Shown here: piece after piece, positions 35,579-46,956 of the stretch
Numbering within the stretch: the stretch's first letter is position 1
Layout: each line of letters begins with the position of its first letter
NCBI GenBank assembly: GCA_038503075.1
Contig: JBCAML010000003.1
Location: 2,294,001 to 2,358,000, forward strand
DNA: 64,000 nucleotides
From: Gyromitra esculenta
Lineage: Eukaryota > Ascomycota > Pezizomycetes > Pezizales > Discinaceae
Direction: 5' to 3'
The notes under the pieces: generated by a model
What the model saw: the letters and a program-made list of their open reading frames with translations, nothing else
What the model was told of the DNA's origin: nothing
The model's database searches: none
Made by a program: the position numbers and the translations under genes

Positions 35579-36963
35579 ATGTCAAATCCTCCCGCGAGCG
35601 TCGCTGCCCCGCTGCCGTTCCAAAAGCAGCAGCAACAACAGTTGGCCCAGCAGAAACAGATCCTGCAGAATGCACAGAATCCTGAGTCTGGTGAATGGAC
35701 AGACGAGAAGCTGGTCGACGCGCTGAAGCGCCTTGACGACCTTCACACCAAAGTTCGTACCCGTTCCGTACCCACCGCGTCTTCTCCTCAAATAAATAAA
35801 TAAATAGATAAACTACTCTCGAGAGCTAACAGTTTCTTTCCTGGTACACTAGTTGATCAATCTCCGCACCGTAATCCCGCGCTTAACGTTGCCGCTGTCG
35901 ACGAACCATCCTTCCCGTGAGCCGTCTCCTCCCCGCCATCCATCTACCCTCCTCCCCGCCTCCCCACCTCCTCCCAGTTCATATAATTCAAGCATTAGCA
36001 GCAACAACACTAACCTCGCGACCACAGCCGCAGAATTATACGAAGATCTATCAACCCGCGCCCGAGGTGCGTCCGAGGAAGTCTTGACGTTCAACTCTCT
36101 CTTTGTCAACTCCCAGAGCGTATTCGACCACGCCAATGCATCCCGCACGCGGAACCCTGGTGGTATTCAGACCGTGTCTGTATACGACATGTTCTATGCC
36201 GATGAAGAAGGCGCGGCCGAGGAGGTGAAAATAGTCGAGGACACGGAGATGAAGGATGCGAAGGAGGAGGACGGCGAGGAGGAGGAGGAGGAAGAGGAGG
36301 AAGAGGAGGTCGAAGAGACGAAGGAGGAGGATGTGGGGCGGGTTCTGGAAGAGTTTAAAGAGGGAAGGGGAGATGCTAATGTGGATATTGAGGTGGGGGA
36401 TGCAGGGAAGACGGTTAAGGTGGGTGTATTACTACTCGTGTGGTTAATTGCATATTCTGATGATTTTGTGGTGTCTAGATTATATTACCATCGCCGGCGG
36501 ACCTTCTATTCACCATCGATATCCCATCATCTTCGCCATCCCTGACGGATGCTTCTGATCCGTCATCCGCTACACGACGTTTCATTGTCACCTCAATCAC
36601 AAACACGAAGAAGCCAGAACAAGCAACGCCGCACCTCTACACATCTATCCTACGTAGTGTCGCCACGCGGCCAAACGCCGGGAATCTACAGCTTTTACTC
36701 GTGCGTTAAACCGGTTCCCGTTCTTCCCAGGCACCAGCTAACATTAATAACAGGAAATGCTCGTGGAGTACAAGTCAATCTACATTGCACCTTGCAAAAA
36801 ATGTAGCAGGATGACAGCAGGCACAAAAGTTGAGCTCCCAGTTGTCAGAAGTAGAGATACCGTCCTTGTTGAGTCTGAGGAGGCTGCTGCAGGGGTGGGG
36901 GCCAGGAAGAAGAGCAAGAAGAAAGATAAAGTCTGGAATGCATATCATGAGGGTTGCGTGTGA
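35579..36963 (+). CDS. Mediator complex subunit 27-like protein
   Basis: Exons are 35579-35752, 35853-36419, 36479-36700 and 36754-36963, giving 390 aa. The N-terminus has a glutamine run (FQKQQQQQLAQQKQ) and a predicted helical part (DEKLVDALKRLDDLHTK then LINLRTVIPRL). The middle carries a Pro/Ser stretch and an acidic block of glutamates encoded by GAGGAG repeats at about 36265-36310. The C-terminus has CKKC followed by LPVVR and WNAYHEGC, the paired cysteine/histidine pattern of the Med27 C-terminal domain. Med27 is part of the Mediator tail and head junction and links transcription factors to RNA polymerase II. Intron 1 begins GTTCGT, an uncommon donor; a donor a few codons downstream is an alternative. 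The family call rests on the C-terminal motif and is good but not certain. Confidence 0.75.
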
Positions 36964-38116
36964 GGTTAAACTTTTTTTTGGTTCCTAGGGAAAAAGTGAG
37001 GTTTGTATAGATATGACGACGTTGACACCTTTGGCGTGAAAACTTTTGGAAGATTCTTTTTCGCTTCTTTTTTTTACTTTCTTTTTGTTCATGTGGAACT
37101 CCTTAATTCTACCCTTTCTCCTCTTTTTCCACCTTTTTTTTAAATAACAGCCTTAAGATTTTTTAGTCTAGAAACAATACTATTACTGACTAAGATTTAA
37201 TGTGTCTTCCACCTGCGGTTCCGACTTGCGTCTTTACTGTCCTCTTGACCAGAGGATGTGGGGCCGGAAGGTTCTTGAACAGTATCACAAGTGTAGAGCA
37301 CGAATAGATAACACAAAATGTCACTCTTATGACCTTTTATTTGACCTTTCTTGCTAGGGACGTGGATGAATCTGTAACGATCACGAAGGCTGATGAACTC
37401 ACAAGGTATTACTCATTATAAATAATACAGTGAGAATAAAATTATAATTACATGCCCTTGTATACAAATAGTGGCCTGTGAACACAAAAAACTATGCTAC
37501 GCATATTACAGTACGCGGTAAATAAATAAACAATTACTTTACATACAAGCAGTAAAATACACTTCACACGTTATCACTCGCACAAACCAAAACAAACCAA
37601 ACATCTTGAATCGCGGATTCAGGTTCCCGACGTTTAATACTTGCCCCCTTAAGTCTATTATGTGAAATATTTACAAGAATCAGTGCTTTGGCAAAAACAG
37701 GGTAGAAAAGAGGTAAGGGTGCGAAGTATTAAGATATGTAAAGTTTTGAAAAAGCAGTACTAAATGTCCCACCCTGTGAACAGAGAACCCGGGAAAAATT
37801 CTCAAAACAGTGTTTCTGGGAGGCTCCCGGGATCAGAAATTACAAATTACATAGCTTAGTTGGAGCTAAAGACAAAAATATTCTCTTCACAAGTTTTAAT
37901 TTATACAAACCACCCAAGTCTCAAAGGAGTTCTTTAGTTAACGTCTTATCTTGGGGGGGGGATTTAAATCCTTAGAAAGAGGGACTCGGAGCGTCATTTC
38001 GTTGTCCAGCTCATAGTCAAGGCCTAGGGCGAGATTATTAGGCTCCGGAAGCATCTGGCTGAGATAGATTCCCAAGACTAAGAAACACTGCTCACGCTTC
38101 CTACGGGTTGAATGTA
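36964..38116. other. Gene-free stretch downstream of the Med27-like gene
   Basis: AT-rich, starting with T-rich 3' region of the preceding gene. I see no coding frame with an ATG and a motif. Confidence 0.4.
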
Positions 38117-38195
38117 CAGTTGTGTAAGAAAAATCTTAACACCCGACCGCTGTCTCTCTAGCGAGGTAGGTGTCAAGATTTTTCTTATACGGCCG
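38117..38195. mobile_element. TA-CAGCCGTG MITE family, copy B
   Basis: The left end CAGTTGTGTAAGAAAAATCT and TAACACC is matched by the right end GGTGTCAAGATTTTTCTTATACGGCCG in reverse complement. TA flanks both ends. The unit is 79 bp with a short loop containing CTCTCTAGCGAGGTA, which aligns with the loop of the 63-kb copy in the same orientation. Non-coding; it could form a near-perfect hairpin. Confidence 0.85.
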
Positions 38196-39537
38196 TACCT
38201 ATTGAATAAATAAATAACCTCACTTAATGGCACTACAGCCAAACAGGTCATGACTTTGATATTTACTAATGTTAAAAACTTCGGTATCATGATCACCGGC
38301 GCGACGTTGCAATACCAAAATATTACAATACTACATGTATATTTGACGTGAAAAGAGCATGGGTAAGTGAAGTGATAGAGGAAAAGCCTTAACATCCATT
38401 TTTAAAATTTCCTTTGGCAGAGGTGTAGTCTCTGCCACGGCATGGATTTATGCTTTGGGTATGTGTAATTAAATATGGCTCACCATGCAGGTCGCCGCAT
38501 TTGTAAGATCGAGTGAGGGCCTATGAATGATCCACCCTCTCATGAAAGATGGATCCAACTAACAATTCTCTAGGACTACCGAAACGGAATAGGACGTAGT
38601 CGTCGATTTAGGGTACCCCAGAAAGCCTCCGTATCTATCGGGAGATCTCCATAAGTCGGTGACTTATTGAGTAGTGGTAAAATTACTCTATTAGGGGGGG
38701 GGGCCGGGGAGCTTGACGAAACAATTAAGAGAATTGTAATAGAGACTATTGTAGCAGAAATACGTACATAAGGTCCACAAATCTATGAATCGGATCCCAT
38801 ACCACGTCCAAACACTATTTCAAGTCAGAGATCCTGTGTTCACGATTGGTACTTCGCAAACACACCAATTTCGAAGTTTGTTCAGAAATTCGGTGACTCC
38901 AAACAAGCCATAACACGCAGACCCAAGGAGGGACCCGGATCAACATCTACTCTGTACCCCAACATGATGTGCATGATAAAGGGATCTACTTACTCAATTC
39001 CAACGGGCTCGCTTATCAAGGTTATCATTTTCGCAGGGCAACACATCCCGTGCATTAGAGCTTATTTTTTTTCTTATTCGATTTTTATTTGCCGTCCTTT
39101 CCCTCTATCGTTTTCGTATCGTAAGTTTACCCCCACAAAAACAACCGGATCTGCAGGTGGGGTAATTCCACTGAGTTCCCCGGACACGAAAGATGGAGTT
39201 CCGGGCTGGCCACTCGCTGAGAGCACGGGATACCCGGTGTTTATTCCGACGGCTATTGTTATAGCCAAGATGCAACCAGGATTTAGAACTCAAGGGAGGA
39301 GCCTCACAGTGCAGTGGAGCAATGGAGGGGATGATGTGACATACGGCCAATAGGTGAAAACCGTGATGGATAAAGGCGGGAATGTCAAAATTGTTTGCTT
39401 CAATCACGTAAGTTTTGGACCGATTAAACCATGCACGCGTCTTGGTGGGATGTGCACTTGAAACAAAAACAGCGCATGAGGGAGGGCTCCTTCAAAACTA
39501 CGCCAGCAATATTGAATCCAACAATAAAAGCTCCAGG
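38196..39537. other. Gene-free stretch
   Basis: No recognised gene. A 129-codon frame at 38964-39353 (plus strand) starts with ATG but has no motif. A run of ten or more G lies at about 38694-38703. Confidence 0.4.
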
Positions 39538-39720
39538 TCACAATGGATCCTTTTGGAAGCCTTTGAGGCCCCGTTGATATAGAAATTCTGCTATTTCCTC
39601 ATCAATGAGACTACATGCGGCCTTTAGTTGGCTTTGCTCAAAAAAATAAAGAGTGATGCATAATGTAACAACCAGTGTTCCCACGACTACACTTGAAAGA
39701 GGAGAGAAAAACCTAGACAT
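39538..39720 (-). CDS. Possible small single-pass membrane protein (60 aa), weak
   Basis: An ATG at 39720 opens a 60-residue frame. Residues about 9-30 form one hydrophobic segment (SVVVGTLVVTLCITLYFF), followed by a soluble, charged tail (SLIDEEIAEFLYQRGLKGF). It lies 174 bp downstream of the universal stress protein stop on the same strand, so it could also be part of that transcript's 3' region. No family is recognised. Confidence 0.25.
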   Translation of the reverse strand: MSRFFSPLSSVVVGTLVVTLCITLYFFEQSQLKAACSLIDEEIAEFLYQRGLKGFQKDPL

Positions 39721-39894
39721 GAATAACACTAAGACAAAAGTAGAAACAGTACAAGTAGAAAAACAAACAAGAAACCACTGATCATATCACTTATCTATTT
39801 GCCCTCCCCTGATAGGAAGAAAAAAGGGAGGAATAAAGAAGAAAAAACTCCATGGATAATACCATCTTGAAAATCATTATTGTACAAATATCTA

Positions 39895-40893
39895 TCACTT
39901 ACCCTGCTCTTCTTGCTTTTCAGTTACAGGTGCGTCATCAGAGGGCGGATTATAGACCACCTCAGGGTTCGGCGTAAGCGATTGCGGAGAAGGCGAATCA
40001 GAAGTAGCAAAAGCCATAGTCTTCGGGGAAACATCAAAATCGGTTTGCCCCCCTCCTGGGCTATTCGTTTCACCTAAAGAGCTCAACGAAGCATTTGATA
40101 CACCTTCTGTGATGCCCGAGATCGCAGAGACACCTCCATGACTATTGTTACTGTGCATCATGATCTCTCCCGAGCTTTGGAGGATTTCTTGATAAACTTT
40201 CCTACCAGGGTCGAGCTTTCGCTTGGCTTTCTTCTTGTCGCGCTTGGACGACGGCCGCACTACGATGACGGGAACAGGTGAATGCTGTAGGCAGTACTTT
40301 GAAACCGAACCTGGAAGAAGACCCTGCAGACCACCAAGGGATCGCCCGCGTGTGCCCACGATCAAAATCACTGGCTCATAGATGTGAATCTATACGGAGC
40401 TTTAGTACCTAGGAAGCAAAGCGCAACTCAGATTGGAGGCTAGTCTTACCATTTTTTGAATTGTTTCATGGACTTTCCCAACGGCGAACTCTAAAATGAC
40501 AGAAATGGTTTTATCATCCTCATTCTTCTCTATGATCTGATTCAAGAGTTTTCTGGCCTCTTGTCGGTACAATTTTTCCTGCAGCGCCGCTGAGTCGCTG
40601 CTCATCTTGCTATCTTTATCGACAACTCGCAAGCAAACAATTTCATCGCCATCATCAACAAGTTCATCGATGAGCCACTCGAGCGCAAACTCCGAATAGT
40701 CGTTCTGATCCGTGCCGCAAAGGAAGGTGCGCGATCTTCGGGTATAGGCGTAGTCTTTATGCTTAGACTTTAGCGTGAGCGAAAAATCCGATGCATCTTT
40801 ATTGTCAAATGTATCGAACGAGACTCGTTTCAGGAAAGAGCTGTCGTCACCAGACAAGGTGAGATGCGTTAGCCCGACATCGCTCGCAGACAT
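39895..40893 (-). CDS. Universal stress protein domain protein
   Basis: Exons on the minus strand are 40893-40450 and 40389-39895 with a 60-bp intron; from the ATG at 40893 this gives 312 aa. The Usp domain runs from RTFLCGTDQNDYSEFALEW to VPVIVVRP. The nucleotide-binding pattern GTRGRSLGG, about nine residues and then GSVSKYCLQHS is complete, so ATP binding is likely. The C-terminal part (about 110 residues) is Ser/Pro-rich. Fungal members are cytosolic stress-linked proteins with poorly known roles. The true N-terminus is unclear: a same-frame open stretch upstream looks like this family's N-terminal tail but is cut off by a TGA (see the next entry). A strong donor-like GGTAAGT overlaps the stop codon, so an additional 3' exon is possible. 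Confidence 0.85.
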
Positions 40894-40989
40894 AGCTTCG
40901 CAGTTATTGGGTATATATAATACTAAGGGGAAACGAAAGGGATGCCAAGGGATGGAGAATGCGGGGGAGAAGTAGGGGAGAAAAGCGAT

Positions 40990-41268
40990 TCAGTGGGGGG
41001 AGACGAACGGAGGCGGAGGTGGTGATGAGAGCGATCTCGGGCGGGTCACCCCAGAACGTCCGGATGCATTCGGTAAACCACTGCTGCTTCCAAAGCTGCC
41101 TACGCTTCCCACGCTCCCGCTGCCTACGCTAGAGGCTAAGGACGATTGGCGACGACGACGACCTTCGGTGGAAGGCGTTTCAGGAACGTTTGCCCAGGCT
41201 ATGGAAGTTTGGCGAGCCCCACCGTTCTTCTCGACAATATCTGCTGTCGGTGGAGTAGAGGAAGTCAT
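40990..41268 (-). CDS. Same-frame upstream open frame, probable N-terminal part of the universal stress protein
   Basis: An ATG at 41268 opens 92 codons (MTSSTPPTADIVEKNGG, then RQTSIAWANVPETP, a Ser/Gly-rich stretch and RPRSLSSPPPPP), ending in a TGA at 40990-40992. The frame is identical to that of the stress protein exon starting at 40893, and no other stop lies between the two. The Ser-rich tail looks like the leader of fungal stress proteins of this type. I found no canonical GT-AG intron that removes the TGA and keeps the frame. It may be a real N-terminus joined by an unusual splice, a nonsense change or sequence error, or just a leader frame. Confidence 0.45.
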   Translation of the reverse strand: MTSSTPPTADIVEKNGGARQTSIAWANVPETPSTEGRRRRQSSLASSVGSGSVGSVGSFGSSSGLPNASGRSGVTRPRSLSSPPPPPFVSPH

Positions 41269-42689
41269 CCAAAAAAAGAAATTCGGAGAGACAGATCCCG
41301 CGCAGCTATTATTATTATTATTATTGACTTTCTCTTTGTTCGCTTATGATACTATTATTATTATTACTTTCTTTTCCCGTAATAAAAGACGCCCTGTCCA
41401 GTTAAGGGTGTGGTCGAAAGAGACCGACCCGGTTTAGCTCTAGAAGCAAAGGAGTCAGGGACCCCTCTTTCGGCTGTTCGGAGAGATGTTTGGTCCGCCT
41501 AGATGGGTAGAGACGGGGCGGGACGAGACGAGAGAAGTAGCGATTAGATACCTGAAGCCAGAGAGAAGTCGGGTGTGACGCAGATGGCGGGCGGGCGAAC
41601 GGGGGCGGGGACGGGGACGGGGGCGGGATTGGGGCCGAAGGCGAAGGGGGTGATTTAGGGTGCGTCAGCGCGTGGTGGTGGTCGTCGTGGCGGTGGTGGA
41701 CGGAGGTAGGACCGCGGGGGACGAAGGGGTGTGCTGTATGGTACGGTACAGAGGGAAGTCTCGCTCTGCAATCACGGGGAAACTCAACGAGAGAAGGAAG
41801 CGGCTTCTGCACCGCTCTGTCTGCTCCGACTGAACAGTCAACGGTTTTGTACCTGGGGGAGATTTTACTCAGCGCCCAGAGATCCAAGATCCTCATGTTA
41901 ACCTCGAGGAAAGAGGCGGCGCAGCATCGTGGATGACATAATGATGGGGTCACGCTGTGAGTTCGGCGATGCTACTCGTAACTGCTACCTGAAGTTACAT
42001 AATTCGACGGCAAGCCAGGTCCCGGCATCTTGGTCAATCTGTCGATTCTATTCACGAACCCCTAATTTCTATTTGGCCCTTGTGGGGGCTTCTCCGATGG
42101 TCTGGGTCAACCGTAGAGAATCATGGTGTTCGGATAGGTGCACGGTGCAGCAATCGTGTGTCTTGATCTGCTTTGATCCGATTTGAGGACCATCTGTCTC
42201 GCAAGTCACAACAGAACATCCTTCACCGCTCAACTGTCCCCCCGAATTCGGGGCCCGATAACCAGTATCGGTTTGTTATCCGCTTCATCCCGCAATCAGA
42301 CCCCCAATCGGAATCGCCCAGATGTTGACCTGTCAATCCCGATGTAAAAAAATGCATACCCCCCCGTCAGTCCACGCGGCCGCCCAGATCGTACGGTGAA
42401 TGCCAGGCAACAAAAACATCAGCCTCCTCAGAATCTCCGTTCCCTGGGCTGTGCGGCGGCCGAAATCACGAACATCCGTGCCTAGAGACTTCCAAGAAAT
42501 TAGGCCTTCCTATGTTGTCGCCGCGACAAAAAACTGCGCCCGAATAACTCTATTCATGTGGGGAGGACGCGTGGAGATCAGGCTGGCTCCGAGACTTCAT
42601 TTACCAACCCCTCACCCCCAACATTCCAATTGTCGCTATACACGAGCGACGGGATTTAAAACTGCACAGAGTAGCGGTTGTTAAATTGG
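41269..42689. promoter_or_regulatory. Upstream region of the stress protein gene
   Basis: This probably carries the promoter and leader. It contains ATT trinucleotide runs at about 41308-41330 and a GGGC/GGGGAC-rich block at about 41588-41640. A long minus-strand frame at 41402-41953 begins at GTG, is rich in proline and histidine, and looks like a by-product of the biased sequence. No other gene is recognised to 42690. Confidence 0.4.
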
Positions 42690-43990
42690 CGTAGCTGAAG
42701 AGAACCTGAAACTGGAGCTGGCTGTAGGATGTACCCCTTTGTTAGCTGATTGCCGAAAGAGAGTCCCGTTATCGAGACCCTAAGATCTGCGATATGTGGG
42801 GCGTTATGTGGGTAAAAGACAACTCACAACACCAAGAAATCCGTCGCGAAAAGAGAGCTCCCTACCCGAGATCGCTGCGGCAGTTGGAATAGGCGTGTGC
42901 TTAGGCGTGGGATCCGGGCCGGGGTCCATATCAAACCCCCAACCCCCCGGGATCAGCGACGTTTTGCGAACAGTGCCGAACAACTAATCCTGACCATTCC
43001 CAGCCGGTATCAACAGCATGCACGGAGTCTGTTTTCCTGTTCGCGATAGAGTAGAGAACCAAATCATGCCCAATTACAGGGGTGACAGCCAAGTAGATCA
43101 CGTGGATTCTCGAGAACCTGGGGAAACAAGCTTTTGAGAGCCTCAGCGCTACCGCCGCCTCTTGGCGCAACAAATCAGCAACACTAGTACCTGGATAGTC
43201 CAACGATTATCAAGCAAAACTCCAAGCGCCTGAGCCGAGAGGTCAATATCCAGAAACCAGATCCCGCCCAAAGGTATCGGACCCGACGGGTATGAAACAG
43301 TTGTATGTGTCTCAACGCCTGGTGGTAAAATATCGTGGCATTTATTCAGAGCGCTCAGACAAAACGCTCAGGCAATGATCGCCCCTCGGGTCAAAGACTC
43401 GGGTCAAATGCCAAGTGCAGTAATTTCCACTGTTTATGTCTTATTATTGGTTCCTTCTATGCGGTTAAGGTTCTTACCACCGCGGAGAAACTAACAGATC
43501 TTATGCACTAGAACTATCGCCGAAGAGCTACCTAAAAGAGTTATCTGCGTGGTAAGGAGTGAAGTCTGAGGTCGGAATCGGGATTTGCTGCGTAGGAAAC
43601 AAGAAAGATACCCGTAACTTATGGCATATTCGGGACGTTCAAGAAAGGACCCACCAGTAGGGCATATCTAACTGGAGAAGTACTTGATTGATGTTGTTTG
43701 GCCAATGCGGAAGAAAATAGGACCCGAAACCAGTGCATGTGGTTGTATAGCACCCTATGTTAGATAGTTGCCGCAAAAGGGTTACATTATCAAGAGAACT
43801 TGATGATGATGGCTAGCCTTAAGATCTACGACAAAGATATGAGCGTCATGCCTTCTCCGTAACGCATAGCTCACAGCACTGTTACGAAAATGAAAACCAC
43901 CCAATCGGTGACTTCGGCAGTTAAGACAAGTATGATACTAGGTATGGAATCCGGGCGGCAATATCTGACGTCTGTCCGATTTCCTCGATC
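42690..43990. repeat. Diverged direct duplication, two copies of about 260 bp
   Basis: About 42700-42960 and about 43720-43975 align in the same orientation: CTAAGATCTGCGA with TTAAGATCTACGA, GCGGCAGTTGGAATAGGCGT with TTCGGCAGTTAAGACAAGTA, and GGGATCCGGGC with GGAATCCGGGC. Many differences are C-to-T or G-to-A. On the minus strand the right copy encodes a hydrophobic stretch (PAFLMIMIEEIGQTSDIAAR) broken by stops, which loosely recalls a transporter of the major facilitator type. Alignment was done by eye, so borders are approximate. Confidence 0.45.
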
Positions 43991-46081
43991 ATTATCATGA
44001 GAAAAGCAGGAGAAGTGAAGGCCATTGTGCCACAATACCAAGAAAAAACCAAGCTCATCAATTTCAACCACGTATTTGTACCGCGGACTTTTGACACACC
44101 TATTACATACTTTATCACTCCGAGTCCCAGACGTCAGGTTGAGCGCAGATATTTATACGCAAACTATTGTCATACAAATGTGTGTGATGCGAGCGGCCAG
44201 GTCAACCCTTGGTAAACTTGCAAAAATGTTTAATGTTTACTTTCTGGTCACCCCAGGACCCATACCTCGTTGCCAAGGCAGAAGTTATCTCCCATTTCAT
44301 CCTGCAAACCCGCAGGAAAAAAAATCACGATTCTAACTCATAAATAATCCTCGAGGAACCTCAGCTCTATAGGCCAGTAGGACAAGTAACCGATGGGCCT
44401 TTTTAAATCTAGATTGACGAAGCTACACAGTTGCGCTGAAAATGCGCGAGCCTTGAAATTAAAACCACCACACATTACAATCTCCCCTTCATGCGGGGCA
44501 TAATAGGTCGAGAAAAGATAATAATGATGATGATGCGCATTGGACTTACTCCTTATGCAATACCGAAGGGGGGGAGGCCTTAGGAATCCAACCAAACTCC
44601 GAAGCATAGTAAACAAATTTCGGTAGCGAGCTGGTTTGAAATCAAAGGTGGGGGGGGGGAAGGAGGAGGAGAGAGGATCTACAAAAGAGAAGAGAGAAAA
44701 AAGTAAAACGAAATAATGATCCCGACGGACTGTTTCGTGCCCGAGCTTCGTCAATTCGGGGTGAAAAAAATTAGTTGAAGGGGGCAAAAAAAAAAGCTCG
44801 CTTCTTAGATTTGTCAGTGGTCACAATAGGAGGACCCACACATAAGAAGTCCGGACCTAAAAATTGGGCGAACAGGCTTTAGTTTAGAGTACACAACTAA
44901 GAAAAACAAGCCTCAGTTAATGTAAGAACCTTTCCTTTGCACTCAGATAGGTCGTTATTCCCCGCTCCTGAAAATTTTTCTTTTCCCTTCGGAAATCCTG
45001 TAAATGGATTAATTAGACGACGCAAGTGACGAAGTGAAGATGGTTTTTTTTTCTTTCGCACACTTAGACCCCCTTACCCCTCTACGTCTGAGCGGGGAAG
45101 GAGAGAGAAAATTTGTTAGGGCCAAACAAAAACAGGAGGTAAGTAAAAAAGTGAGAGTCAACTGCGAGGAAGAAGGAAAGCTGGCACAACCAACGGTCCC
45201 CCGGTTGCCGATTTCCCTCACAAGCAGGTATGAACTCGTGTAAACAGCGCGCACCATAAAGGCTTGCGCACCATGTTAAAACCCTTGGATCAGACTTACG
45301 CGGCTCTCCGTGTAACGGAGCTCACAGGGCTCAGAACGTGGAACGTGCAAACAAACAGTTGCCTTGAGATCATTTCCATGTCACACGACTAGGACCTTTT
45401 CCGGACATGGTGGTGCTGTGCTCTGCTCTGCGCCTACGGAGTGCTCTTCCGACTGCTCTTGAGTCTCGAGTCTGTAAGCCCAGCTCACCACGGTCGCTGT
45501 CGTTGGTAAAATGACTGGTTAAATTCCTTCTTTTTACGATAACCGAATGACTGCCATTTTACCCCACATCTGGAATCACAAGACTATTTGTGGACAGCGC
45601 ACACAGAAGATATCGGTAATGATAGCGAATAATGTTTTTCGAATGTGAGAGTGAGATTGTTTATTCCGTGTCCCTAATGAACCGGATAGCTAAAGCTATG
45701 ACGTAGATCACATACAATCTCCGAGTATCATGGAGACAACTGTCTCATCAAAATACAGAGGGTCCTATGACCCCGTGAAACCCATGATGCACCGATCACG
45801 CAAAGAAATAATATAACAAAGGAGCGTTCCCAGAAATGCCCCAGCCAAAAAATGTTGACAAATAGAGTATGCAGAAAATATTACAAAAAAAATAATTCGT
45901 AAAGTATACAGAAACAGTCTCCTGGGTTCCCAAAACACCGGAAAAATATGTATAAACAAATCCGGAACAAGAAAAAAAGAACGCCCGCTTATGAACAAAC
46001 AAACCCGCGCCGAACCAAAATAGTATAAGTCAAAATATACAGAGAAGTAGAGAATCATATTCGCCATGAAGAGCGTCTGCT
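43991..46081. other. Gene-free stretch
   Basis: No recognised gene. The 149-codon frame at 44338-44787 starts at TTG and lacks motifs. The hydrophobic frame at 45765-46067 lies only 15 bp beyond the stop of the next gene and is most likely its AT-rich 3' untranslated region. Confidence 0.4.
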
Positions 46082-46956
46082 CTAAAATGTGCTAATCATC
46101 GTTGGTGATTGGCTAGGCACGAAGTAATCGTCTTCGTATAATGAATCTCGCTGCTCACTAAGACCTGGTGTGCCAGTTTTCTCGAAGTATGCTCGTTCTT
46201 TGTGTGACATAGGTGGATGTGATATAGTAGGTTGTAGAGGTGAGGGGGGATTCGAGTCTTCATCCTCATCGTCCGATAGATCTGAACAGAGAGAAGGTGG
46301 TCGGTGTGAAGTTGTCCGTGTAAGAGAAAACATGCCATCCTCATCGCTCTCGTCCTCTTCATCGCTCTCGTCGTCGAACTCCTCATCCACTTCTGAAACG
46401 CCAATGACGGTCTCTTGTGTTGAGTAGTATTTGTATGGTGATGGCTCGCGGGCAAGGGTGTAGCCAACAGCATCGAGATCCTCCATCTCTTCATCCTCAT
46501 CCTCCTCTGAACTCGAATCGGAGTCGGAATCGTAGTCTGCTGCTAGAGAACCATACTCTTCTTGTTCTTCTGGGATTGATTCAGGCCATTGTCGTACTGA
46601 CTCCCTCGCATCTTCGTTCCCTCTGACCATGTTGTTGTACCACATTTCTTGATCTCTCTCGGCTTCTGACAAGTGAATCATCAATGTATCGAGAAGGTTT
46701 GCGTGTCCTATATTGAAAGGGTTAGTAACCAGAAATGCCTTTCTTAGAGGGTGGGGGGAATTGTGTACTAACCAACTAGAAGACGGAGATTGTGATCTGA
46801 TCTGGAAGCCTCTGATGAGAGCTTGCCCCTGGCCTTGTGTGCCAGGTAAAATGTTTGTGTGATGCTCATCTTTTGCGAATTCTGTCGGAGCTGGAGAGTT
46901 GGAGGGGGTTGAGGTTCGCGTTGTGACGAGTGAGGGTGGATGGTAAAGGAGGACAT
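46082..46956 (-). CDS. Conserved fungal protein of unknown function, acidic C-terminal half
   Basis: Exons on the minus strand are 46956-46773 and 46707-46082 with a 65-bp intron, giving 269 aa. The N-terminal part, TFYLAHKARGKLSSEASRSD, then HNLRLLVGHANLLDTL across the splice and AERDQEMWYNN, is a conserved short helical module that I have seen in filamentous fungi but cannot name. The rest is acidic and Ser-rich (DSDSDSSSEEDEDEEMEDLD), with a conserved-looking tail (HKERAYFEKTGTPGLSEQRD). No enzyme motif or membrane segment is visible. An alternative start is the ATG at 46869 (MSITQTFYLAHK), which may be the true one because the family similarity begins there. Confidence 0.7.

Noticed and set aside
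38964..39353. 129-codon plus-strand frame with an ATG
   Set aside because: No recognisable domain, no splice or promoter support, and overlapping frames of similar length on the other strand.
41402..41953. 183-codon minus-strand Pro/His-rich frame
   Set aside because: Begins at GTG, composition follows G/C-rich repeats, no family motif; probably leader or promoter of the stress protein gene.
45765..46067. 100-codon hydrophobic minus-strand frame with an ATG
   Set aside because: Lies 15 bp past the stop of the acidic protein gene in AT-rich DNA, where hydrophobic frames arise by chance; most likely 3' untranslated sequence.
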